Of a stretch of 25,817 bases of DNA, positions 1 through 6,749 are shown piece after piece. Position 1 is the stretch's first letter; each line of letters starts with the position of its first letter. The DNA comes from Brevundimonas sp. UBA986 (GTDB lineage: Bacteria > Pseudomonadota > Alphaproteobacteria > Caulobacterales > Caulobacteraceae). The position numbers were made by a program, and so were the translations under genes. The DNA lies in NCBI GenBank assembly GCA_002292165.1, contig DBBK01000157.1, forward strand, positions 1 through 25,817, read 5' to 3'. The notes beneath the pieces were generated by a model. That model worked only from the letters and a program-made list of their open reading frames with translations. It was not told the origin of the DNA and ran no database searches.

Positions 1-133
1 CCCCCCCTCCGCCCGTGCCGCCGCCTCCGCCGCCACAGGCGGCGAGCGGCAGGAGCAACAGGCCGCCGAGGCAGGCGGTCACGCCCCAGCTCTTCCAGCG
101 GCCCGGATATTTCCGAATAGAATGAAGCCCCAC
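1..133 (-). CDS. Lipoprotein, N-terminal fragment (runs off the left edge)
   Basis: A leftward gene opens with GTG at 133-131 and continues off the window. GGGGAG at 145-140, six bases upstream, is a good ribosome binding site. The peptide begins with a short basic stretch (RKYPGRWK), then a hydrophobic core (LGGLLLLPLAAC), then a run of glycines. This is a classic lipoprotein signal: the lipobox LAAC is followed directly by a Gly-rich linker, so the Cys would be lipidated and the mature protein anchored in the envelope. The poly-C at the window start is simply the glycine codons read backwards. In alphaproteobacteria such AC-GGGG starts are common on secreted S8 peptidases and autotransporter-like lipoproteins, but the function here cannot be read from 44 residues. 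It is divergent from pgm. Confidence 0.72.
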   Translation of the reverse strand, partial: MGLHSIRKYPGRWKSWGVTACLGGLLLLPLAACGGGGGGTGGGG

Positions 134-328
134 GGCGAACTCCCCAGTACGCAACGAACCCTGAACCCCCCGGTCATTTGCATCATTTCTGAAACAAGCG
201 GTTATGGCCAGCGTTGCCGTGGCGGACGGCAAACGGCCCCTGGCCGGGCGGCCGTGGTTTTGGCAGTGCAAATCGATGCACGCTGTGTTCAAAACCTCCC
301 CGATTTTCCGGCTGCGCGAGGGCGACCC
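134..328. promoter_or_regulatory. Divergent intergenic region between the lipoprotein gene and pgm
   Basis: These 195 bases separate the divergently oriented lipoprotein and pgm starts, so both promoters should lie here. An open frame in phase with pgm runs back through the region to an ATG at 122. The translated residues there resemble no phosphoglucomutase N-terminus, so I treat it as non-coding. The stretch 168-215 is less GC-rich than its surroundings. I could not pick out a convincing -35/-10 pair. Confidence 0.4.
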
Positions 329-1960
329 TTGATTTCGACCGTTTCGGTGACACCGTTTTCCGATCAGAAGCCCGGCACCTCCGGCCTGCGGAAGGCGGTC
401 GGGGTGTTTCAGCAGCCCCACTACGCCGAGACCTTCATCCAGTCGGTCTTCGACGTTCTGGCCGACAAGGCCGGCGCCGTCCTGGTCATCGGCGGCGACG
501 GCCGCTTTCTGAATCGCGAGGTCATCGGCAAGGCTGTCCGCATGGCGGCGGCCAACGGCTTCGCACGCGTGCTCATTGGCCGGGGCGGCATCCTGTCGAC
601 GCCCGCGGCCAGTCATGTGATCCGCCTGAACGGCGCGCTAGGCGGCCTGATCCTGTCCGGGAGCCACAATCCCGGCGGTCCGGACGGCGATTTCGGGATC
701 AAGTACAATATCGCCAACGGGGGTCCGGCGCCGGAATCGGTGACCGGCGCCATCCATGCGCGCAGCCTGGTGCTGGACCGCTATCTGACCCTGGAAGGCG
801 GGGCGGATATCGACCTCGAAACCCTGGGCGAGACCCGGGTCGGGGATATGGTGGTGGAGATCATCGATCCGGTCGCCGCCTACGCCGACCTGATGGAGAC
901 CCTGTTCGACTTCGATGCCATCCGGGCGCATCGGGCCAGGGGGTTCACCCTGTCCTTCGACGCCATGAGCGCGGTCACCGGCCCCTATGCCCATGAAATC
1001 CTCGAGCGGCGGCTGGGCTTCACGCCGGGCTCGGTGGTCAACGGCGTCCCGCTTGAGGATTTCGGCGGCCATCACCCAGACCCCAACATCGTCCACGCCC
1101 GTGAGCTCTACGACCGGATGATGGGCCCCGACGCGCCCGATTTCGGGGCCGCCTCGGACGGGGATGGCGACCGCAACCTGGTCATCGGACGCGGCCGGTT
1201 CGTGGCGCCCTCAGACGCGCTGGCCATCCTGGCGGCGAACGCCCATCTCGCGCCCGGCTATGCCCGGGGACTGGCTGGCGTGGCGCGGTCGATGCCGACC
1301 AGCGCCGCGGTGGACCGGGTCGCCGCCGCCCTGGACATTCCCCTCCATGAAACGCCGACCGGCTGGAAATTCTTCGGCAACCTGCTCGACGCCGGCCAGG
1401 TCACCCTGTGCGGCGAGGAGAGCGCCGGGGCGGGGTCCGACCATGTGCGCGAGAAGGACGGGCTCTGGGCGGTCCTGCTGTGGCTCAACATTCTCGCTGT
1501 GCGCGGGGTGTCGGTCGACGAACTGATCCAGGAGCACTGGCGCCGGTTTGGCCGCAACTACTATGTCCGCCACGACTATGAGGGCGTCTCCAGCGAGGGC
1601 GCCGACGCCCTGATGGCCGCGCTGCGCGGCCGGCTGGCCGAGCTGCCGGGCCAACGCCACGGCGACCTCGTCATCGCGTCCGCCGACGACTTCGCCTACG
1701 TCGATCCCGTCGACGGGTCGGTCAGCGAGGGCCAGGGCTTGCGGATCCTGTTCGAGGGCGGCTCGCGCGTCGTCTATCGCCTGTCGGGCACGGGAACCTC
1801 CGGCGCGACCCTGCGGGTCTATATCGAGCGCTACGAGCCCGCCGACGGCGTTCTCGACGCCGATCCGGCCGAGGCCCTGTCTGCTCTGGTCGAGGCCGGC
1901 AAGGCCATCGCCGGGATCGAGCGCTTCACCGGCCGGACGATGCCGGACGTCGCGACCTGA
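329..1960 (+). CDS. pgm: Phosphoglucomutase (alpha-D-glucose-specific)
   Basis: Interconverts glucose-1-phosphate and glucose-6-phosphate in the cytoplasm, feeding glucose-1-phosphate to RmlA and other sugar-nucleotide enzymes. I place the start at TTG 329, preceded by GAGGG at 318-322. The N-terminus then reads ISTVSVTPFSDQKPGTSGLR, as in bacterial Pgm, and the length (543 residues) is right for the family; the in-frame ATG at 122 would add 69 unrelated residues. All four signatures of the phosphohexomutase superfamily are visible: the phosphoserine loop GSHNPGG, the metal loop DGDGDRN, the sugar loop CGEESAG, and the phosphate-binding RLSGTGTSGATLR near the C-terminus. The family usually has TASHNPGG; here it is SGSHNPGG with the Ser-His-Asn core intact. 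It stands alone, between a divergent lipoprotein gene and a tRNA gene, at the edge of the polysaccharide locus. Confidence 0.93.
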   Translation: MISTVSVTPFSDQKPGTSGLRKAVGVFQQPHYAETFIQSVFDVLADKAGAVLVIGGDGRFLNREVIGKAVRMAAANGFARVLIGRGGILSTPAASHVIRLNGALGGLILSGSHNPGGPDGDFGIKYNIANGGPAPESVTGAIHARSLVLDRYLTLEGGADIDLETLGETRVGDMVVEIIDPVAAYADLMETLFDFDAIRAHRARGFTLSFDAMSAVTGPYAHEILERRLGFTPGSVVNGVPLEDFGGHHPDPNIVHARELYDRMMGPDAPDFGAASDGDGDRNLVIGRGRFVAPSDALAILAANAHLAPGYARGLAGVARSMPTSAAVDRVAAALDIPLHETPTGWKFFGNLLDAGQVTLCGEESAGAGSDHVREKDGLWAVLLWLNILAVRGVSVDELIQEHWRRFGRNYYVRHDYEGVSSEGADALMAALRGRLAELPGQRHGDLVIASADDFAYVDPVDGSVSEGQGLRILFEGGSRVVYRLSGTGTSGATLRVYIERYEPADGVLDADPAEALSALVEAGKAIAGIERFTGRTMPDVAT

Positions 1961-2012
1961 ACGCCCCGGGCGCGCGGAAACGACGGTCGTTGGAAATAGA
2001 GGGAAAAGCCCC

Positions 2013-2041
2013 TTGCGGCCCGCGCCGATCACGGGCTATAG
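2013..2041 (+). promoter_or_regulatory. Likely promoter of tRNA-Val
   Basis: TTGCGG at 2013-2018 and CTATAG at 2036-2041 are separated by 17 bases, fitting the alphaproteobacterial housekeeping sigma factor pattern (TTG-rich -35, GCTATA-like -10). Transcription would begin near 2048, giving a leader of about 45 bases before the mature tRNA at 2094. The call rests on the match and position only. Confidence 0.55.
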
Positions 2042-2093
2042 ACCGCGCCTTCCCGTTCCGGAGCCGCTGCGGCGACCTCGGAACCGTCAAGGC

Positions 2094-2168
<75 letters not shown>

Positions 2169-2350
2169 TTCTCCCTCCAAACCCATGACGGCGCTTTCGA
2201 GCGCATCGGGGTCCGCGCCGCGGGCCGGTCGATCCTCCGGCGTCCGTCCGGATGTTCGCGCGTCTCGCGTATTCCGTCGCCCGAGGGGCCATGCTACGGC
2301 CTCTGCGGGGACTTTTGCGCTCCACGCCCGGGCGGCGCCAGGACACACTA

Positions 2351-3124
2351 ATGTTTCGCTTCATCCACCGCCATTCGACCATCATCGGTTCGTTGGTCAT
2401 GCGCGAGATCGTCACGCGCTTCGGCCGCGAGGGCCTCGGGTTTCTGTGGCTGGTGGGCGAGCCCCTGATGTTCTGCCTCGGGGTCATGACCCTGTGGTGG
2501 GTCCTCAAGCCGGAGTACGAGCACGGTATCCGCGTCGCCCCGTTCGTGATGACGGGCTATATGTCGATCCTTCTCTTCCGCCACGTCGTCAGCCAGGCGA
2601 GTGGGGCGCTGCAGGCCAATGTGGGCCTGCTCTACCATCGGCGCGTGCACCCGCTGCACATCTATATCTCGCGGACCCTGATGGAGATGGCGGGCGGCAC
2701 GGTCGCCTTCTTCATTGTCTATGTTCTGCTGCTGCTGCTCGGCCTCGTCGAGCTGCCGTCGAACTATATCCTCCTGTACGGCGGCTATATCCTGATGGCC
2801 CTGCTGTCCCACGGGTTCGGGGTCTGCGTCGCGGCGCTGGGCATCCGCTTCGAGGTGATGGAGCGGATTCTTCCGGTCTCCATGTACCTGATGATCCCAT
2901 TATCGGGGGCCTTCATCATGGTGGACTGGGTGCCGCAGCGGTATCAGGGCATCTATCTGCTCAATCCCCTGCCCCATACGGTCGAGATGATTCGGGCCTC
3001 GGTGTTCGGCGAGTTCGTGCCGACGCATTATGACATCGGCTATGCTCTGGCATGGGCTTTGGGACTGAATTTGCTGGCTTTGATGCTGTTGTCGCAAACA
3101 CAGCGCTTCCTCGACATCGAATAG
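2351..3124 (+). CDS. kpsM: Capsule-type polysaccharide ABC transporter permease (KpsM-like)
   Basis: Inner-membrane channel of an ABC exporter that moves a finished polysaccharide chain out of the cytoplasm, working with the ATPase at 4335 and the co-polymerase at 3169. I chose ATG 2351 because AGGA (2340-2343) sits seven bases upstream and the resulting 257 residues match KpsM/CtrC length. Upstream in-frame codons from 2252 would add an arginine-rich tail not expected in the family. The protein begins with a cytoplasmic amphipathic segment including MREIVTRFGREGLGFLW, typical of ABC-2 polysaccharide permeases. About six hydrophobic segments follow, near residues 30-52, 64-82, 110-131, 138-162, 172-192 and 232-250. 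It is first in a plus-strand unit; the gap to the next gene is 44 bases. Confidence 0.9.
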   Translation: MFRFIHRHSTIIGSLVMREIVTRFGREGLGFLWLVGEPLMFCLGVMTLWWVLKPEYEHGIRVAPFVMTGYMSILLFRHVVSQASGALQANVGLLYHRRVHPLHIYISRTLMEMAGGTVAFFIVYVLLLLLGLVELPSNYILLYGGYILMALLSHGFGVCVAALGIRFEVMERILPVSMYLMIPLSGAFIMVDWVPQRYQGIYLLNPLPHTVEMIRASVFGEFVPTHYDIGYALAWALGLNLLALMLLSQTQRFLDIE

Positions 3125-3168
3125 CAAACCCCCTAAACCGCGCAGTTGAAATCAAACGAAAGCGATCG

Positions 3169-4335
3169 ATGAATCAGCCCGAACTCCGGTATCTGGGTCC
3201 GACCGAGCGCCCGTCGTCGGACGGCCTTCCCCGTGGGCTGGCCTTCTTCAGGAAGTTGCCGCGGGCCTTCGTCCTGGTCGTCGTGGTCCCCACTCTTCTG
3301 GCGATGTTGTACTTCCTGGTGCTCGCGAGCCCCCGGTATGTTTCGGAATCGCGTTTCATGGTGCGATCCGCGGGCATGGACCAGCCGTCCACGCTCGGGG
3401 CGGCCCTGCAGGGCGTCGGCCTGACCAGCGGCTCCTCGAACGCCTTCGCGGTTCATGAGTACATCACCTCTCGGGACAGCCTGCAGGACGTTCAGCGCGC
3501 GGTTGATCTTCGTAAGGTCTACGGTCGTCCGGGGATCGACTTCCTGTCGCGCCGGCCGCATCCGTGGAGCGGCGGTTCCAGGGAGAGCCTGTACAAGGGC
3601 TTCCAGTCCTATGTGACGGTCGGCTACGAATCCACCACGGGTATCAGCACCTTGCGGGTCGAGGCCTTCTCGGCCGAGGAGGCGCGCAAGATCAACGACA
3701 CCCTTCTGTCCGGCGGTGAGCAGCTGGTGAATCGTCTGAACGAACGGTCGTCGAGCGACGCCGTCCGGGAGGCGACCCGGACCCTGGAAGAGGCCCAGCG
3801 TCGGCTGAACGCCGCACAGGCCGCCTTGACCGCCTTCCGGAACCGCGAAGGCATAATCGATCCCGCCCGCACCGCTCTGGCGAGCACTCAGCTGATCGGC
3901 GAACTGAAGCTGGCGCTGGCGACCCTCAACGCCGAGCGGGCCCAGGTCGCGTCGGATACGCCGGCCAGCCCCCAACTCCCGACGCTGGACAGCCGGATCC
4001 GCGCTCTCAGCGCGCAGATCGCCCTTGAAGAGCAAAAGGTCGCGGGTCAGGCCGACTCGCTCGCGCCGAAAATCTCGGCCTACGAGGACCTGGCTCTGGA
4101 GAAGGAGTTCGCGGACCGGCTGGTCACCTCCGCGACGGCGGCGCTCAACGCCGCTCAGCTCGATGCGCGTCGCCAGCACCTCTATCTGGAGCGTGTGGTG
4201 AGCGCGAGCCTGCCGGACCACGCTGAAGAGCCGAAGCGCTGGTTCATGATCCTGTCGGTGTTCGCCACCATGCTCATCGTCTACGCCATCGGCTGGTTGG
4301 CCGTCGCCAGTGTGAGAGAGAGCGGGTCTCACTAA
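3169..4335 (+). CDS. kpsE: Polysaccharide co-polymerase / periplasmic adaptor (KpsE/CtrB-like)
   Basis: Predicted inner-membrane protein with a large periplasmic coiled-coil domain that links the ABC exporter to an outer-membrane translocon. From ATG 3169 it has 388 residues, close to KpsE. A cytoplasmic N-terminus is followed by a transmembrane helix at about 34-52, then the Wzz-type segment ASPRYVSESRFMVRS. A long Ala/Glu/Arg-rich coiled coil lies at roughly 195-345. The family-typical YLERVVSASLPDHAEEPKRW precedes the second transmembrane helix at 358-381. A longer frame from 3052 overlaps kpsM and adds 39 unrelated residues, so I rejected it; the Shine-Dalgarno before 3169 is weak. The stop overlaps the next start (TAATG). 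No KpsD/Wza partner lies in the window, so the outer-membrane component must be encoded elsewhere. Confidence 0.88.
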   Translation: MNQPELRYLGPTERPSSDGLPRGLAFFRKLPRAFVLVVVVPTLLAMLYFLVLASPRYVSESRFMVRSAGMDQPSTLGAALQGVGLTSGSSNAFAVHEYITSRDSLQDVQRAVDLRKVYGRPGIDFLSRRPHPWSGGSRESLYKGFQSYVTVGYESTTGISTLRVEAFSAEEARKINDTLLSGGEQLVNRLNERSSSDAVREATRTLEEAQRRLNAAQAALTAFRNREGIIDPARTALASTQLIGELKLALATLNAERAQVASDTPASPQLPTLDSRIRALSAQIALEEQKVAGQADSLAPKISAYEDLALEKEFADRLVTSATAALNAAQLDARRQHLYLERVVSASLPDHAEEPKRWFMILSVFATMLIVYAIGWLAVASVRESGSH

Positions 4336-5009
4336 TGAGTTCGGCCCACGGGGTTGGTTTGCGCGTCGAGAATCTGGGCAAGGTCTATCCGACGCCCGGG
4401 TCGAAGCCTGTGTTTTCTGATCTCTCGTTCGACCTTGGTCGCCAGGACCGCCTGGCGGTTCTGGGGCGCAACGGGCAGGGAAAATCGACCCTGATCAAGA
4501 TCCTGGGCGGGATCCTGCCCCAGTCGGAGGGGACCGTCCGCTGGGACATGACCTCCTCCTGGCCGATCGGCTTCGGCGGCGGCTTTCAGGGCAGCCTGAC
4601 AGGCATCGACAACATCCGTTTCATCACGCGGATCTACCATCGATCCTACCAGGACGTTTTCGACCGGGTCGAGGGGTTCGCCGAGCTCGGCTCCGCCCTG
4701 CACCGGCCGGTGAAACACTATTCGTCGGGCATGAGGGCCAGGCTGGCGTTCGGCCTGTCCCTGGCGATCGAGTTCGACTGCTATCTGATCGACGAACTGG
4801 TGTCCGTCGGCGACGCCCGCTTCCAGCGCAAGTGCAATGAAGAGCTGTTCGAACGACGGGGCGACCGCGCCTTCCTCATGGCGTCGCACGACATGCACAT
4901 GATCGGCAGCCTGTGTGACCGAGCCCTGATTATAGAGGGCGGGCGGGCCCGGATGTTCAACGATGTCGAGGAAGCGATCGACATCTACACCTGGCTGCGC
5001 GCCGCATGA
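4335..5009 (+). CDS. kpsT: Capsule-type polysaccharide ABC transporter ATPase (KpsT-like)
   Basis: Nucleotide-binding subunit that powers export through the permease at 2351. All ABC ATPase motifs are readable in 224 residues: Walker A GRNGQGKST (residues 44-52), ABC signature YSSGMRARLAF (129-139), Walker B CYLIDE (149-154), D-loop VSVGD and switch histidine in ASHD (about 183-186). The signature begins YSSGM rather than LSGGQ, which is characteristic of the polysaccharide and teichoic acid exporters (KpsT, Wzt, TagH). There is no C-terminal carbohydrate-binding extension of the Wzt type, so chain-end recognition, if any, must reside elsewhere. Start and stop are both overlapped: TAATG with kpsE and ATGA with the following gene, suggesting translational coupling. 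Confidence 0.93.
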   Translation: MSSAHGVGLRVENLGKVYPTPGSKPVFSDLSFDLGRQDRLAVLGRNGQGKSTLIKILGGILPQSEGTVRWDMTSSWPIGFGGGFQGSLTGIDNIRFITRIYHRSYQDVFDRVEGFAELGSALHRPVKHYSSGMRARLAFGLSLAIEFDCYLIDELVSVGDARFQRKCNEELFERRGDRAFLMASHDMHMIGSLCDRALIIEGGRARMFNDVEEAIDIYTWLRAA

Positions 5010-5866
5010 GTTCGCCTATGCGTGTGCGTGTTCTCCAGGTCCCGGCGCGGGACTCGGATTTTTGGCGGGCGCAGTTCGCTCAGGCCTGCCAGGCCGCGGA
5101 CTGGGACTATGTCGAATACTGGGGCGGCGATGAACCGGCCCTCGCCGAGGGGCGGTCCGCGCTGATCGTCGGCTGGGACGCGTCCGGCGCGAGCCTCGCG
5201 CCGGATCACTGGATCATCCTCGGCTGTACGCCCGAGGAGGCGATTTCGGTCTCGGAGGCGAGCCTTCATCTGCCCCGGCCCGACGCCATCTATCACACCT
5301 CAAACCGTTTCGCCCTGTGCAGCACGCTGGCTGTCGCGGGCGCCGCCGTCTTCCAGAATACGGACGCCTTCATCGAGACGCCGGGTCTGGGACGCATTTC
5401 CCGCCACCAGATCGAGTTCGACTCCGTCACCGACCCGGCCAGTCCGCTCAGCCTCTACGAGGTCCTGCCCCCGGCGCCGGGCGTCCGTGTCCATTGGCCC
5501 GCGGACCTGTTCGTCTATCCGACGAAGGATGGGAGCCCGGGCGGATCGCCGACGATCGGGTTGCTGGGCCGCCGCCGGCTCTTGCTGAATGGCCCCAATA
5601 TCGCCCTTCCGGCCGGCGCCTGGCAGGCGAAGGCCTCCTTCTACCTTGATCCTCCGGGCAAGGCGGATCTCCTGATCGAGTGGGGGTTTGGCGTCTCGGT
5701 GGCCAGCTTCCACCAGATCCTCGAACGGGAGGGGCTGTACGAGCTCACCCTGACCCATGTCTGGCCGGAAGCGGCGCCGGCCGATTTCAGGATCAGCCTG
5801 ATGATGCCGGCCCTCGACGGAACGCTCGAGATGCGGGGTCTCGACCTCTCACACGTTCCGGCCTGA
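5006..5866 (+). CDS. Unrecognised protein coupled to the KpsT-like ATPase
   Basis: I do not recognise this 286-residue protein. It starts with ATG inside the ATGA overlap with kpsT, so it is probably made together with the exporter. There is no signal peptide or transmembrane segment, which suggests a cytoplasmic protein. The N-terminal half (VRVLQVPARDSDFWR to about 120) has alternating strand and helix character, with hydrophobic strands such as SALIVGWDAS and HWIILGCTPEE, and could be a Rossmann-like or glycosyltransferase-B-like half-domain. From about residue 190 the pattern changes to a run of beta strands (LLLNGPNIALPAGAW, KASFYLDPPG, ADLLIEWGFG, ADFRISLMMP), resembling a jelly-roll or carbohydrate-binding sandwich. 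Because the ATPase lacks the C-terminal binding domain of Wzt, a soluble glycan-binding partner is an attractive but untested role. A second ATG at 5018 is an alternative start. Confidence 0.8.
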   Translation: MSSPMRVRVLQVPARDSDFWRAQFAQACQAADWDYVEYWGGDEPALAEGRSALIVGWDASGASLAPDHWIILGCTPEEAISVSEASLHLPRPDAIYHTSNRFALCSTLAVAGAAVFQNTDAFIETPGLGRISRHQIEFDSVTDPASPLSLYEVLPPAPGVRVHWPADLFVYPTKDGSPGGSPTIGLLGRRRLLLNGPNIALPAGAWQAKASFYLDPPGKADLLIEWGFGVSVASFHQILEREGLYELTLTHVWPEAAPADFRISLMMPALDGTLEMRGLDLSHVPA

Positions 5867-5873
5867 CGGAGCC

Positions 5874-6749
5874 TCAGGGCTTGCGGTAGATGCCCAGCAT
5901 GAAGTCGTGCTTCAACGCGCCGGCCAGGGTCAGTTCGTCCTCCAGGGCGATGAGCATCTGAACCAGGGCGGTGCTTTCCGGCGACCCGTCGTTGACCTTC
6001 GCCCCGTTCAGATAGCCGAACAGGGGGTGCAGCAGGCCGCCGCCCACGAACCGCTCGTAGACCGGTTCGAAATACATGGGCGTGAGGATCGGGATCAGGG
6101 CGGAGCGCACGCCCTCTGTCGGATCGTTCGCCATGATCATGTCGATCGTCGGCAGCGTCAGCCGCTCGTCAGCCATCCTGAAGATCGGGGCGATGCGATC
6201 AAGCACCCGGTTCACGATCTCGACCTGCGAGGCGGGATAGATCTGGTAGCAGGGGCCGCAGTATTCGTTGACGATGACGTGCCCGCCCGGCGCCAAAACA
6301 GTCCGGACAGCCGACAGCATGCCCTCGATGTCCGTCACATGGTGCAGCGACCCCGAGAACAGGACGACCTCATACTGATTGGCGGGTCCGGGATCGGCGA
6401 CGAACGACTCGAAAAGCCGGACCGAAAAGTCCACGTTCAAAGAGAGCGCGCGGGCATTGGCGGTGGCCTGTTCGATGGCGACGGGCGAGGCGTCGAACGC
6501 CACGATGTGTTGGGCATGGCCGCGCTGGGCCATCATGAGCTCATGGCCACCGTCGCCGCAGCCGATCGAAAGAACCCGGTTGGCCGGAGAAAGCTTCTGC
6601 GTGAAGACCCATTCCAGCCAGAAGCCCGACTGATCGGTCATGCGATGATAGAGGGCCTGTTCGACGATCGGATTTTGCGTCCAGGCCGACCGGGTCGAGG
6701 TCTCGTACATCCGGTCCCAGTGAGCGGTTGCGGTGCTGGAAGCGGTCAT
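5874..6749 (-). CDS. SAM-dependent class I methyltransferase
   Basis: Small-molecule or glycan methyltransferase of 291 residues. The SAM-binding glycine motif VLSIGCGDGGHE is at residues 59-70. The acidic residue ending strand 2 is in VAFDASP (Asp86), and the motif IV/post-I region reads YEVVLFSGSLHHVTD, followed by LAPGGHVIVNEYCGP, all typical of the UbiE/Methyltransf_11/23 group. The C-terminal third (PIFRMADERLTLP onward) matches nothing I can name. It is last in the long minus-strand gene set: its ATG overlaps the stop of the giant glycosyltransferase (ATGA, 6746-6749), so it is probably coupled to that enzyme and modifies the same glycan, for example by O-methylating a sugar. It converges on the KpsT-coupled gene with only seven bases between the stops. 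Confidence 0.87.
   Translation of the reverse strand: MTASSTATAHWDRMYETSTRSAWTQNPIVEQALYHRMTDQSGFWLEWVFTQKLSPANRVLSIGCGDGGHELMMAQRGHAQHIVAFDASPVAIEQATANARALSLNVDFSVRLFESFVADPGPANQYEVVLFSGSLHHVTDIEGMLSAVRTVLAPGGHVIVNEYCGPCYQIYPASQVEIVNRVLDRIAPIFRMADERLTLPTIDMIMANDPTEGVRSALIPILTPMYFEPVYERFVGGGLLHPLFGYLNGAKVNDGSPESTALVQMLIALEDELTLAGALKHDFMLGIYRKP

Noticed and set aside
122..328. N-terminal extension of pgm from ATG 122
   Set aside because: The 69 extra residues do not resemble any phosphoglucomutase, they cover the divergent promoter region and the lipoprotein start, and TTG 329 gives the exact family N-terminus with a ribosome site.
2191..2204. GCGCT-TTCG-AGCGC hairpin 23 bases after the tRNA
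   Set aside because: A stable UUCG tetraloop hairpin, but only five pairs and no T tract, so I do not call it a terminator; it could aid tRNA 3' end formation.
2252..2350. Upstream start for the KpsM-like permease
   Set aside because: The added residues are an arginine-rich stretch absent from the family, and ATG 2351 has a good Shine-Dalgarno and gives standard length.
3133..4332. A 399-codon minus-strand frame opposite the KpsE-like gene
   Set aside because: The plus strand encodes an obvious co-polymerase with two transmembrane ends and overlapping neighbours; the antisense frame has no recognisable content.
5862..5878. CCTGA/TCAGG inverted repeat between the two convergent stops as a bidirectional terminator
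   Set aside because: Only five pairs with a seven-base loop and no T tract on either side; it could well be chance.
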